Source: JAFTYR01 sp964571375 (GTDB lineage Bacteria; Pseudomonadota; Gammaproteobacteria; Burkholderiales; Burkholderiaceae_F). From it: DNA of 17,773 nt. The notes under the pieces are model-generated. The model worked only from the letters and a program-made list of their open reading frames with translations, ran no database searches and had not been told where the DNA came from. The stretch's first letter is position 1, and each line of letters opens with the position of its first letter. Of this stretch, positions 1 through 7,835 are shown piece by piece. The stretch covers positions 1 to 17,773 of the forward strand of contig CAZNBL010000025.1 in assembly GCA_964571375.1 (NCBI GenBank). Direction: 5' to 3'. The position numbers and the translations under genes were made by a program.

Positions 1-510
1 GTTAGATTTCGGCCTTATCGGTTTCTCTTCAAGAGACACAGCTTTCATATTTTCATCGAATTCAACTACGCCATACCTCTCCGGATCATTAACGTGATAA
101 CCGAAAACCGTTGCGCCTTTTTCCTTATTCATTGCCTGCTGAAGCAACTGAGACAACCCGTCTCCGAAAAACAAGTTATCTCCTAAAATCAGACAAGTAT
201 GGTATCCGTTAATAAATTCTTCACAGAGAAGAAACGACTGCGCTAAACCTTCCGGTTTAGGCTGAGAAAAATATTCAAAACGACAGCCCCATTGACTGCC
301 GTCCTGAAGAAGATCTTTAAAAAAATGCTGTTGCTCGGGTGTTGTAATGATTGCAACTTCACGAATTCCAGCCTGCATCAAAACAGAAAGCGGATAAAAA
401 ATCAACGGTTTATCATAAACAGGCATCAGCTGTTTACTAATACTCTTAGTCAGCGGATAAAGCCTACTTCCTGAGCCGCCCGCTAATATAATTCCCCGCC
501 ACTTCAGCAT
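1..510 (-). CDS. rfbA: Glucose-1-phosphate thymidylyltransferase, N-terminal part (cut by window edge)
   Basis: RfbA/RmlA joins glucose-1-phosphate to dTTP, giving dTDP-glucose, the first step of dTDP-L-rhamnose synthesis in the cytoplasm. Translating from the ATG at 510 gives 170 codons with no stop before the edge; family members are about 290 residues, so roughly 120 C-terminal residues are missing. The N-terminus shows the nucleotidyltransferase signature GIILAGGSGSRLYPLT, then KQLMPVYDKPLIFYPLS, the metal-site motif LILGDNLFFG, and EEKPIRPKSN at the cut, all typical of RmlA. The ATG overlaps the rfbB stop by 7 bases (ATGCTGA) and a GGAG lies about 10 bases upstream inside rfbB, so translation is probably coupled. 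The next genes of the rhamnose pathway would be expected beyond the left edge, which is inference. Confidence 0.95.
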   Translation of the reverse strand, partial: MLKWRGIILAGGSGSRLYPLTKSISKQLMPVYDKPLIFYPLSVLMQAGIREVAIITTPEQQHFFKDLLQDGSQWGCRFEYFSQPKPEGLAQSFLLCEEFINGYHTCLILGDNLFFGDGLSQLLQQAMNKEKGATVFGYHVNDPERYGVVEFDENMKAVSLEEKPIRPKSN

Positions 511-1583
511 TCAATGCGATCTCCGTAATTCTGCTTAATCCACGAGCGATACGCCCCGCTTCGCACATTATCAACCCATTCAGGATTATCTAAATACCAC
601 TGAACAGTTTTTCTGAGTCCGTACTCAAAAGAATAATGTGGTTTCCACCCAAGTTCCCGTTCAATTTTGGAGCTATCTATTGCATATCGGAAATCGTGTC
701 CCGGTCGATCCTTAACATAAGTAATCTGATCTTTATATGATTTCCCGTCACTACGCGACTTTAACTCATCAAGGATCTCACAGATTTTATAAACAATCTC
801 GTTATTCGTTCTTTCCGAACGACCGCCGATATTATAGGTTTCTCCTACTCGTCCCCGAGTCAGTACTTCATAGATGGCTTCGCAATGATCTTCTACATGA
901 AGCCAATCTCGAACATTTTCTCCGTTTCCATATATAGGCAACGGCTTACCTTCTACTGCATTTAGAATCATCAGCGGAATCAGTTTCTCCGGAAATTGGC
1001 GGGGACCGTAATTATTGGAGCAGTTCGTTATAAGTGTCGGCAGACCGAAAGTTTCGTGATAGGCACGTACAAAATGGTCACTCGCGGCTTTTGAAGCTGC
1101 ATACGGACTATTCGGTAAAAAACGATTATTTTCTGTAAATGCAGGAGCATCTATGGATAGAGTTCCATAAACCTCATCTGTAGAAATATGATGAAATCGG
1201 AAAGATCTCTTCTTATCTTCAGGCAGCTCCTGCCACCAAGATTTAACCGTCCGAAGCAAAACTTCTGTACCTAAAACATTTGTTTTTAGGAAAGCGCCAG
1301 GATCTAGAATCGAACGGTCAACATGGCTTTCCGCTGCAAAATTTATTACAGCATCCGGAGAATATTTTTTTAGTATAGAAGATACTAAATCTTTGTTCTG
1401 AATATCACCTTGAATAAACTCATAGTTACTTCTATCTGCAACTATCTCTAAATTCTGCAGATTACCTGCATACGTCAACTTATCCAGATTAACAATATTA
1501 ATCCCTATATTGACACATCGACAGACAAAGCACGATCCTATAAAACCTGCTCCGCCTGTCACTAGGATCGTTTTTTTTGTCAT
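504..1583 (-). CDS. rfbB: dTDP-glucose 4,6-dehydratase
   Basis: RfbB/RmlB converts dTDP-glucose to dTDP-4-keto-6-deoxyglucose using bound NAD+, the second step toward dTDP-L-rhamnose. The 359-residue product has the full family length (about 350-360). It starts with the Rossmann motif TGGAGFIGS, has HHISTDEVYG with the catalytic Thr-Asp-Glu, and YAASK with catalytic Tyr161 and Lys165, followed by NCSNNYGPRQFPEKLIP and the sugar-nucleotide binding stretch GNGENVRDWLHVEDHC. It sits 69 bases after pgi and overlaps rfbA, so it is probably part of one minus-strand operon. The ATG at 1583 directly precedes the Rossmann strand, so little room exists for another start; the AAGG upstream is unusually close to the ATG. 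Confidence 0.96.
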   Translation of the reverse strand: MTKKTILVTGGAGFIGSCFVCRCVNIGINIVNLDKLTYAGNLQNLEIVADRSNYEFIQGDIQNKDLVSSILKKYSPDAVINFAAESHVDRSILDPGAFLKTNVLGTEVLLRTVKSWWQELPEDKKRSFRFHHISTDEVYGTLSIDAPAFTENNRFLPNSPYAASKAASDHFVRAYHETFGLPTLITNCSNNYGPRQFPEKLIPLMILNAVEGKPLPIYGNGENVRDWLHVEDHCEAIYEVLTRGRVGETYNIGGRSERTNNEIVYKICEILDELKSRSDGKSYKDQITYVKDRPGHDFRYAIDSSKIERELGWKPHYSFEYGLRKTVQWYLDNPEWVDNVRSGAYRSWIKQNYGDRIEC

Positions 1584-1652
1584 AACCTTACTTGAGTTTG
1601 TATTTGTTATCTCTCGCTGTTTATCCGATAAGTAATCAGCAAGTCTTTATCT

Positions 1653-3038
1653 TTATTCAAGTCGATCTAATACAATCTTTTTCCCTAATTCAACTCCCGG
1701 CTGATCAAAAACATTAATACCTAACAAAAAACCTAGATACGAGGTTTTATGTTCGTACATAGATAACAGGGCTCCAAATTGTCTCGGTCCGAATCCCGAA
1801 AGTATCAACGTACTGATCGAATTAACTGCAAATTCAGTTTCCTTCTTGCTTAAAGCTTCTACCTGAGACTCAAAATTCATTCTCAGGAGATTTTTTAAAC
1901 TACCTAATCCCTTGCCGTCATCGATAAAACACATATCGATAGAGCTGCTCCAGGAACCCTCACGTACCCACTGATAATAGGAATGCTGACCTTCGTTGCC
2001 GTGGCCACCGTGAACAGCCGGACAACCTCTGCCTTCGAATAAAGTCCCATCGACCTTCTTAGATTTTCCAAGACTTTCCATCTCAAGTTGCTGAAGCCAC
2101 TCAGGAACTCGTCGCAAACGTTCGTCATAAGACAATAGGAAGAAATTCGGACTTTGTTTTACATGACAGTTGTAATACTCAAACAAAGCCAATAATGCAG
2201 GAATATTGCATTCCGCTTTTTCTGTCTTTGCATGAACATCCATCTCATGAGCGCCCTGCAACAACTCTCTGAAAGCATCAGATCCCAAGGAAATCGCTAC
2301 AGGCAAACCGATTGCACTCCATACAGAGAATCGACCTCCGACCCATTCCCAAATCGGAAAGTGATTTTCTTTCGGAAGACCGTAGACTTTATAAGCCTGA
2401 GGATTAGCCGACACAGTCACAACATGTTGCTTTAATCCGTCCCCATTAATACCCGCACTGTTCAGCCACGCAATAACTGCTTCTGCATTAACCTTGGTTT
2501 CAATAGTTTTGAAACTCTTGGAAGAAATAACAACAACTGTTCTATTCGGATCAAGCTGAGAAACTATTCTTTCAAATAAAACAGGATCAGCAGCAGACAG
2601 GAAATGAGCTTTAATCTTCGGATTTACGGAACGCAAAGCCTCATACACAACCTTCGGACCCAGGTCAGATCCGCCGATACCTACGTTCAATACGTCGGTA
2701 ATTGTTTCACCAAAAGCCCCAGTCCAAATACCGTTTCTGATCTGATCAGCAAATTCGCAGACTCTATCAAGCGCTTCGTGAATTTCTTTTGCGTACAGCC
2801 CGTCTTCACCGGGGTCTCGCAAAGCCGTATGGAGCGCCTGTCTGTTTTCAGTTTTATTGACCACTGCGCCGGAGCACATCGCTCTGAAAGATTCAAGTAT
2901 ATTTTTTTCTTCGGCAAAGGCGAGAAGTTCACTAAACACTTTTTCATCAAAGTGCTGTCTGCCGAAGTCCAAGGTAATACCGTTGAATCTTCTTGTTGTT
3001 GATTTAATCGTATCTCGAGCTAACACCGGAATCTCCAT
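1653..3038 (-). CDS. pgi: Glucose-6-phosphate isomerase (short N-terminus)
   Basis: Pgi interconverts glucose-6-phosphate and fructose-6-phosphate, linking glycolysis/gluconeogenesis to sugar-nucleotide synthesis. The 461-residue product carries the SIS-domain signatures VLNVGIGGSDLGP and SSKSFKTIET, WVGGRFSVWSAIGLP, the active-site Glu321 in MESLGK, His352 in GNEGQHSYYQW, and Lys453 in PGVELGKK, so the active site is complete. It is clearly shorter than the roughly 540-550 residues of the E. coli-type enzyme; about 25-30 residues are absent before the conserved LDFGRQHFDEK stretch. An in-frame TGA at 3051-3053 rules out a longer N-terminus in this frame, and the upstream gene ends only 15-22 bases away. 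There is no clear Shine-Dalgarno at normal spacing, so translation may depend on the upstream gene. Confidence 0.95.
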   Translation of the reverse strand: MEIPVLARDTIKSTTRRFNGITLDFGRQHFDEKVFSELLAFAEEKNILESFRAMCSGAVVNKTENRQALHTALRDPGEDGLYAKEIHEALDRVCEFADQIRNGIWTGAFGETITDVLNVGIGGSDLGPKVVYEALRSVNPKIKAHFLSAADPVLFERIVSQLDPNRTVVVISSKSFKTIETKVNAEAVIAWLNSAGINGDGLKQHVVTVSANPQAYKVYGLPKENHFPIWEWVGGRFSVWSAIGLPVAISLGSDAFRELLQGAHEMDVHAKTEKAECNIPALLALFEYYNCHVKQSPNFFLLSYDERLRRVPEWLQQLEMESLGKSKKVDGTLFEGRGCPAVHGGHGNEGQHSYYQWVREGSWSSSIDMCFIDDGKGLGSLKNLLRMNFESQVEALSKKETEFAVNSISTLILSGFGPRQFGALLSMYEHKTSYLGFLLGINVFDQPGVELGKKIVLDRLE

Positions 3039-3053
3039 CCTAAAGGGAGTTCA

Positions 3054-4364
3054 CTATTTTTTAATATTTCTTTCCTTCGCCGATAAGGTGAAGCGAATCA
3101 AATTTAGACTGATTGTATTTATGCTTACCAATAACAAGTAGCATCGATGCTCCGACAAAACCGCCGAAGAGCCCATAATCGTCACCGTATTTAAATCCAT
3201 TTTGATAAGCAACGAATAAAGAGCAAGCATTACCAAAATAGAAGTATTTTCATTGAAGTTTTGAACAGCAATGGATCGTCCGGCACTCATTAACACGTGA
3301 CCTCTATGTTGAAGCAAAGCATTCATCGGAACGACAAAGAAACCTGCCATCATTCCAACCACTACAAGCATGATGCATGCCACAACCACTGCATAGGATA
3401 CGTGTAAGCCTGCGATATCAAAACCGCCGGGAACCATCGACCGATCGAAGAAGGACATCACTGCCACGCTGAATCCCATCAGTACACCGAACGGAAGAAC
3501 CGAAATACTCTTCTTTAAGCTGACATACGAGGCTGCGAGCACTGCACCGATTGCAATACCGACGGCAACCACGCCTTGCAACACCGCAGCCTTGGAAAGA
3601 TCCAGGCCGAGCGCCTGATCAGCCCACTTCAGAACAAGGAACTGAAGCGTTGCACCTGCACCCCAGAAAAGCGTTGTGACGGAAAGAGAAATCTGACCTA
3701 ACTTATCTTTCCACAGGAGAGCGCAGGATTTTCCGAAATTAACGATCGTATGGATCGGACGGAAATCTTGCTTCGGATATCTCACACCTGTATCCGGAAT
3801 AAATAAATTGACTGCTGCAGCCGCGGTATAAATCAGAATCATGACAGCGATTGCAGCCTGAGCAGCGTTATGAATTCCCCAAAGATGTTCGGTCTGAACA
3901 AAATGTTCGATCATCGGAGAAATAAGAAGTCCGCCAAGTCCGGTACCGAGAATAATAGAGGCAACCGTCAAGCCTTCTATCCAACCGTTAGCCTTCACTA
4001 ACTTTTCCGGAGGAAGCAACTCCGTCAGAATACCGTACTTCGCCGGCGAATAAGCAGCAGCACCGAGCCCCACAATCGCATAGGCTAACAGCGGATGCGT
4101 ACCGAACAGCATAATGGCGCAGCCTAATGTTTTAACCGCATTGGTGATAAACATCACTCTGCCTTTCGGCATCGTATCTGCAAAAATACCGACCCATGCA
4201 GCAAACAGCACATAACTGATTACAAAGAACAGCTTTAAGAGCGGCGTCATCCAAGCCGGCTCATTTAAAGTTGCCAAAAGCGCGATCGCAGCAATCAAAA
4301 GCGCATTATCTGCCAGAGACGACAGAAACTGCGCCGCCATGATCGTATAAAACCCACGCTTCAT
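3054..4364 (-). CDS. lplT: Lysophospholipid transporter LplT (MFS), frameshifted near the C-terminus
   Basis: LplT is an inner-membrane MFS flippase that returns lysophospholipids from the outer to the inner leaflet for re-acylation. The 436-residue reading frame matches the family along most of its length: MAAQFLSSLADNALLIAAIALL, VGIFADTMPKGRV, VGLGAAAYSPAKYGIL, KLVKANGWIEG, then TTLFWGAGATLQFLVLKW, GFFVVPMNALLQHRG and AVQNFNENTSILVMLALYSLL. After the MG at about 3171-3176 the frame turns into an unlikely hydrophilic tail ending at 3054. Reading one base back gives GLFGGFVGASMLLVIGKH, a proper last membrane helix, and then a basic tail stopping at 3061. A lost G in a GGGG run is the simplest explanation. 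The ATG at 4364 has AAGGA upstream. In many bacteria lplT is fused or next to aas; here pgi follows. Confidence 0.9.
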   Translation of the reverse strand: MKRGFYTIMAAQFLSSLADNALLIAAIALLATLNEPAWMTPLLKLFFVISYVLFAAWVGIFADTMPKGRVMFITNAVKTLGCAIMLFGTHPLLAYAIVGLGAAAYSPAKYGILTELLPPEKLVKANGWIEGLTVASIILGTGLGGLLISPMIEHFVQTEHLWGIHNAAQAAIAVMILIYTAAAAVNLFIPDTGVRYPKQDFRPIHTIVNFGKSCALLWKDKLGQISLSVTTLFWGAGATLQFLVLKWADQALGLDLSKAAVLQGVVAVGIAIGAVLAASYVSLKKSISVLPFGVLMGFSVAVMSFFDRSMVPGGFDIAGLHVSYAVVVACIMLVVVGMMAGFFVVPMNALLQHRGHVLMSAGRSIAVQNFNENTSILVMLALYSLLIKMDLNTVTIMGSSAVLSEHRCYLLLVSINTISLNLIRFTLSAKERNIKK

Positions 4365-4521
4365 TTTTTATTCCTTAATACGTTTTCGTCATTCTACCCT
4401 ACCTGCAATGCCCTGATGCCTGCAATATATGATTTACGAGCATCAGAATACTTAGGCCAGCTCTGCCATTCCTCCCTCTGATGCGCTATCCTTAGCGTGA
4501 TTTAAAAGTTTTGTAGAAATC
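4365..4521. promoter_or_regulatory. Divergent lplT-alr intergenic region with repeated CTGATGC half-sites
   Basis: These 157 bases separate two divergent genes and so must hold both promoters. I see CTGATGC at 4413-4419, its inverse GCATCAG at 4440-4446 and CTGATGC again at 4478-4484. CCTGCAAT is also repeated directly at 4402-4409 and 4419-4426, and CGCTA-TCCT-TAGCG at 4484-4497 can form a small hairpin. I cannot point to a convincing -35/-10 pair. The repeats could be operator half-sites but are short enough to arise by chance. Confidence 0.35.
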
Positions 4522-5604
4522 ATGCCGCGTCCTATTAAAGCCTTAATCTCTTTATCTGCACTTCAGGCTAACTTAAAGCAGGTACAGCAAAAGACACGTC
4601 CGAAGTTCCTTTGGGCGGTCGTTAAGGCGGACGCCTACGGGCACGGCCTGGCAGGCCTTCTTCCGACGTTTAACGAGTACTGCGACGGACTGGCGCTTCT
4701 CGACATTGAAGACGCCGAAAACTGCCGAAACTTAGGATGGGAAAAACCGATTCTTCTGCTTGAAGGTTTCTTCTCAGAATCTGACCTAGTTCATCTCAAT
4801 GAATTAAGGCTGGAAACGCTCGTTCACAACCGCGAGCAAGTTGAAATCATCAAGAACGCAGAGCTGTATAAAACACTTCGAGTTCACATCAAGTGCAACT
4901 CCGGCATGAACCGCCTCGGCTTCAATCCGGATGAAGTGCCCTCTGTTATTGAAACCCTTAAGAACATTCCTAATGTTGAGGTTATTGATGTAGCCTCGCA
5001 TTTTGCAAACTCAGAAATCTGCGGCGAAACTGAAAAGACCAGCGTTGCCGATCAGTTACAGCGCCTGCATAGTTTTGAAAATACCACTCAGCAGTTCTGC
5101 TTGGCCAACAGCGGTGCAATCCTCTGGCACCCGGAGGTTGAAGGACAAGCCGTCAGAGCCGGTATCGCCATGTATGGCGTCAGCCCTGACTCTTCATACA
5201 CCGAGGAAGAACTGAATATAAAACCGGTCATGACACTGCAATCCGAAATCATTGCTACGAGAACAGTGCCTGCCGGAGATATGGTCGGTTACGGTTCCAA
5301 ATACAAAGCTGAGATGCCGATTCGTATCGGTATAGTTGCCTGCGGGTACGCAGACGGTTATCCGCGCTCGGTCCAGAACGGTTGGGTCGGCATTAACGGT
5401 AAGCAATGCAAGTTGGTGGGCACCGTATCGATGGACATGCTTGCCGTCGATTTAACAGATGTTCCTGAAGCTAAAGTCGGAACAACAGTTGAGTTATGGG
5501 GTAATTTCCCGACTGTCAATCAAGTCGCCTCTTTTGCAAATACCATCGGTTACGAACTGCTCACGAAGGTGACGCCGAGAGTAAAACGTCTCTATCACCT
5601 GTAA
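4522..5604 (+). CDS. alr: Alanine racemase
   Basis: Alr is a PLP enzyme that interconverts L- and D-alanine, supplying D-alanine for peptidoglycan. The 360 residues are of usual length. The N-terminal TIM-barrel holds the PLP lysine in VVKADAYGHG (Lys35), CNSGMNRLGF, and the phosphate-side AGIAMYGVSP; the C-terminal beta domain begins around residue 230, with MTLQSEIIATRTVPAG, the second catalytic base Tyr257 in MVGYGSKY, VACGYADGYPR and VSMDMLAVDLT. Start at 4522 is chosen because the PLP lysine then lies at the usual position near residue 35; the ribosome site is weak. A TSUP permease follows after 12 bases, so they probably share a transcript. Whether this is the biosynthetic Alr or the catabolic DadX cannot be told; no dadA is nearby, which favours Alr. 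Confidence 0.96.
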   Translation: MPRPIKALISLSALQANLKQVQQKTRPKFLWAVVKADAYGHGLAGLLPTFNEYCDGLALLDIEDAENCRNLGWEKPILLLEGFFSESDLVHLNELRLETLVHNREQVEIIKNAELYKTLRVHIKCNSGMNRLGFNPDEVPSVIETLKNIPNVEVIDVASHFANSEICGETEKTSVADQLQRLHSFENTTQQFCLANSGAILWHPEVEGQAVRAGIAMYGVSPDSSYTEEELNIKPVMTLQSEIIATRTVPAGDMVGYGSKYKAEMPIRIGIVACGYADGYPRSVQNGWVGINGKQCKLVGTVSMDMLAVDLTDVPEAKVGTTVELWGNFPTVNQVASFANTIGYELLTKVTPRVKRLYHL

Positions 5605-5616
5605 TTTAAACATATC

Positions 5617-6420
5617 ATGATTGAAGCGACAGGCTTATTGATTCTCGGCATTGCTGTCGGCGTGTTCGGCGCCTTAGTCGGCGTCGGCGGCGGTTTGATT
5701 CTGGTTCCGATCTTTACCTTTTTCTGTCTGGCGCCGAACGGATCTACCTTCGACACTGTTCAGCAAGTCATTGCGACAAGCCTCTTTGTTGTCTTTCTGA
5801 ATTCTCTGTCCGGAGCGGCAGCTTTCGTCCGCCAAAAACGCGTGATGTTCCGCGCCGGCATTCCCTTTGCGCTTGCCACGCTGCCCGGAGCTCTTCTCGG
5901 CAGTTACTTCACCAGCTACTTCAGCGGGAGCAGTTTCTCACTGTTCTTCGGCGCAATGATGGGCATACTAGGCGCATGGACCTATCTTAATTCCCGCAGT
6001 AAACAAGCGGTTGCCTCTGCAGCAAATTTTGATCCGGCAACGGCTCCGTTCAATCTTTGGCTCGGTGTAGTACTCTCGCTCGGCGTGGGATTTCTGTCGT
6101 CGATGCTCGGCATCGGCGGCGGTATCGTTCAGGTACCGATGATGATATTCCTGTTAGGCTTTCCGCCTCAGGTGGCCGCGGCGACATCTACCTTTATTCT
6201 CGCAATCTGCGCCGCAGCAGGCGTAGCAGGACACATCGTCCTGGATCATATCGTATGGATGCCCGCCATAGCCGTCGGCATCGGGGCGATGGCGGGAGCT
6301 CAGATCGGCGCAAAGATTGCCAGCAAATCACGCCCCCGCATTATTGTTGTCGTCTTGTCTGCAGCCATGATGCTGGTCAGCATCAAGTTCCTTTGGCAGG
6401 GTATTCAGCCCTGGCTTTAA
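5617..6420 (+). CDS. TSUP-family (TauE/SafE) membrane permease
   Basis: A 267-residue inner-membrane protein of the TSUP family, whose members move small anions such as sulfite, sulfoacetate or other sulfur/carbon compounds. It has the characteristic internal repeat: GALVGVGGGLILVPIF near residue 20 and SSMLGIGGGIVQVPMMIFLLGFPP near residue 165, each followed by further hydrophobic helices; I count about eight membrane segments. The substrate cannot be deduced. It starts 12 bases after alr with no obvious Shine-Dalgarno, suggesting translation after alr on the same message. Its TAA overlaps the tilS stop on the other strand. Confidence 0.9.
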   Translation: MIEATGLLILGIAVGVFGALVGVGGGLILVPIFTFFCLAPNGSTFDTVQQVIATSLFVVFLNSLSGAAAFVRQKRVMFRAGIPFALATLPGALLGSYFTSYFSGSSFSLFFGAMMGILGAWTYLNSRSKQAVASAANFDPATAPFNLWLGVVLSLGVGFLSSMLGIGGGIVQVPMMIFLLGFPPQVAAATSTFILAICAAAGVAGHIVLDHIVWMPAIAVGIGAMAGAQIGAKIASKSRPRIIVVVLSAAMMLVSIKFLWQGIQPWL

Positions 6421-7835
6421 AGCAGGGACGGTGCTTTTTCCCAACGGATGCTGTAACGATCACCTTCGTCATCATCAAGCTTGGCACGAACCTCTTCACC
6501 GATTTCTGCAACAAAGATCAGATCCTTGTCGCGCCAAACAAGAGGAAGTGAAGAACGCTCATACTCCGGAATACCGGCCGCGGTGAAGTACTGCTTGAGC
6601 GATCTCGACGGCCGGAATCGATGTATCTTGATTTTTTCACCGCCGCTTCGCTTTTTAACCGTCAGAGGAACTTCGCGAAGGTACTTTTCTGAAAAACCCT
6701 CTTCCGATTTTTCGAAAATCAGATCGCCGTTAAACGACGGAACATGAATTCGTTCCTCGCCCTTCCAAAGGAATGTCTGCTCAGCGCCGTCTGTTTTCTC
6801 TGCTTTGGTGACGAGAATACGTTCCCCATAGAGACGCAGTTCCAGATCCTGACTGCGGTAAAGGAGAATACTGCTTGAACTGCTTTCACGAACCTGACGA
6901 AGCACCTCGGACAAACGTGCATGAGGTAAGGTTTCAAAACCTTTGTCCTGCATCCATTGACGAAGCACTCTTGCCTGACGGGCGGTACTGAGACTTAAAA
7001 ATGCGGAAAGATTCAGGGCGCCCTGACTGGTCAGGCACTTCTTCAAATCTTCCTGAGCAACTTCCTGCAGAATGGTTTCAGCTTCTGTAAGAATACCGAT
7101 GGAGCGGGCCCCTGCCTCTCTCCAGCCCGAGCGGTTTTCGTCAAATACCGGAAGAATCTTGTGGCGGATGGCATTACGAAGGTATGCGGTATCCGAATTG
7201 CTTTCATCCTCGACCCAGGCAAATTTACGTTTTACCGCATAAGCTTCGATTTCTTTGCGGGAAAAAGACAGCATGGGACGCGCCAAAGCCACCTTTGTGC
7301 CGACCTTCATGATCGGAGGCATACCGATGAGCCCCTCGACTCCGGCGCCTCTTGCCCACTGAATAAGGAAAGTTTCCAGCTGATCGTCCTGGTGGTGAGC
7401 CGTGACAATGGCATCACATCCGAGACGCTCGGCCGTCTCTTCCAATACACGATATCGGGCTTTACGGGCAGCGGCTTCGACACCGTCGCCGTTTTTGGCA
7501 AATACCACTCGGCGAAGTACAAACTCTACACCGAGTTTTTCAGCGAATCCTCGGCAGTGATCGGCCCAGGCGTCGGCATTGGGAGAAAGATTGTGATGTA
7601 CGTGAACAGCCACAATTCTCTCAAGTCGGGGAGACTTGAATTTTGCGAGCGTTGCAAGCAGTACGGTTGAATCACACCCGCCCGAGAATCCCACGACGAG
7701 TTTCAAAGGCCGCCCTTCGGCAGCAAAATGCAGACCCGACATACCGCAGAGTGCTTCAAGCATCTCTGCATACGCTGCGTCCAAACGACGCTTTAAGGTT
7801 GAAGGACGAGCCTTGGTCCCGCTTTTAGGCTTCAA
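6417..7835 (-). CDS. tilS: tRNA(Ile)-lysidine synthetase
   Basis: TilS attaches lysine to C34 of the CAU-anticodon tRNA-Ile using ATP, changing its codon from AUG to AUA; the gene is normally essential. The N-type ATP pyrophosphatase domain has the P-loop VVGFSGGCDSTVLL, followed by VHVHHNLSPNADAWADHC, EAAARKARYRVL, VTAHHQDDQLETFLIQWARG and RPMLSFSRKEIEAYA, then the TilS substrate-binding region and a C-terminal domain with KIHRFRPSRSLKQYFTAAGIPEYERSSLPLVW. I chose the TTG at 7835 because GGAG lies 9 bases upstream; this gives 472 residues and an 11-base overlap with accA. The frame stays open to a TTG at 7880 (487 residues) without a ribosome site, while the first ATG, at 7763, gives a length before the P-loop closer to E. 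coli TilS. Last gene of the cysS operon. Confidence 0.93.
   Translation of the reverse strand: MKPKSGTKARPSTLKRRLDAAYAEMLEALCGMSGLHFAAEGRPLKLVVGFSGGCDSTVLLATLAKFKSPRLERIVAVHVHHNLSPNADAWADHCRGFAEKLGVEFVLRRVVFAKNGDGVEAAARKARYRVLEETAERLGCDAIVTAHHQDDQLETFLIQWARGAGVEGLIGMPPIMKVGTKVALARPMLSFSRKEIEAYAVKRKFAWVEDESNSDTAYLRNAIRHKILPVFDENRSGWREAGARSIGILTEAETILQEVAQEDLKKCLTSQGALNLSAFLSLSTARQARVLRQWMQDKGFETLPHARLSEVLRQVRESSSSSILLYRSQDLELRLYGERILVTKAEKTDGAEQTFLWKGEERIHVPSFNGDLIFEKSEEGFSEKYLREVPLTVKKRSGGEKIKIHRFRPSRSLKQYFTAAGIPEYERSSLPLVWRDKDLIFVAEIGEEVRAKLDDDEGDRYSIRWEKAPSLL
6419..6439 (+). terminator. Possible weak terminator after the TSUP gene
   Basis: AAAGCA at 6419-6424 pairs with TGCTTT at 6432-6437 around a 7-base loop, and the T-run continues to 6439. 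The stem has only two G-C pairs, and it lies inside the 3' end of the convergent tilS, so it may have no function. Confidence 0.3.
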
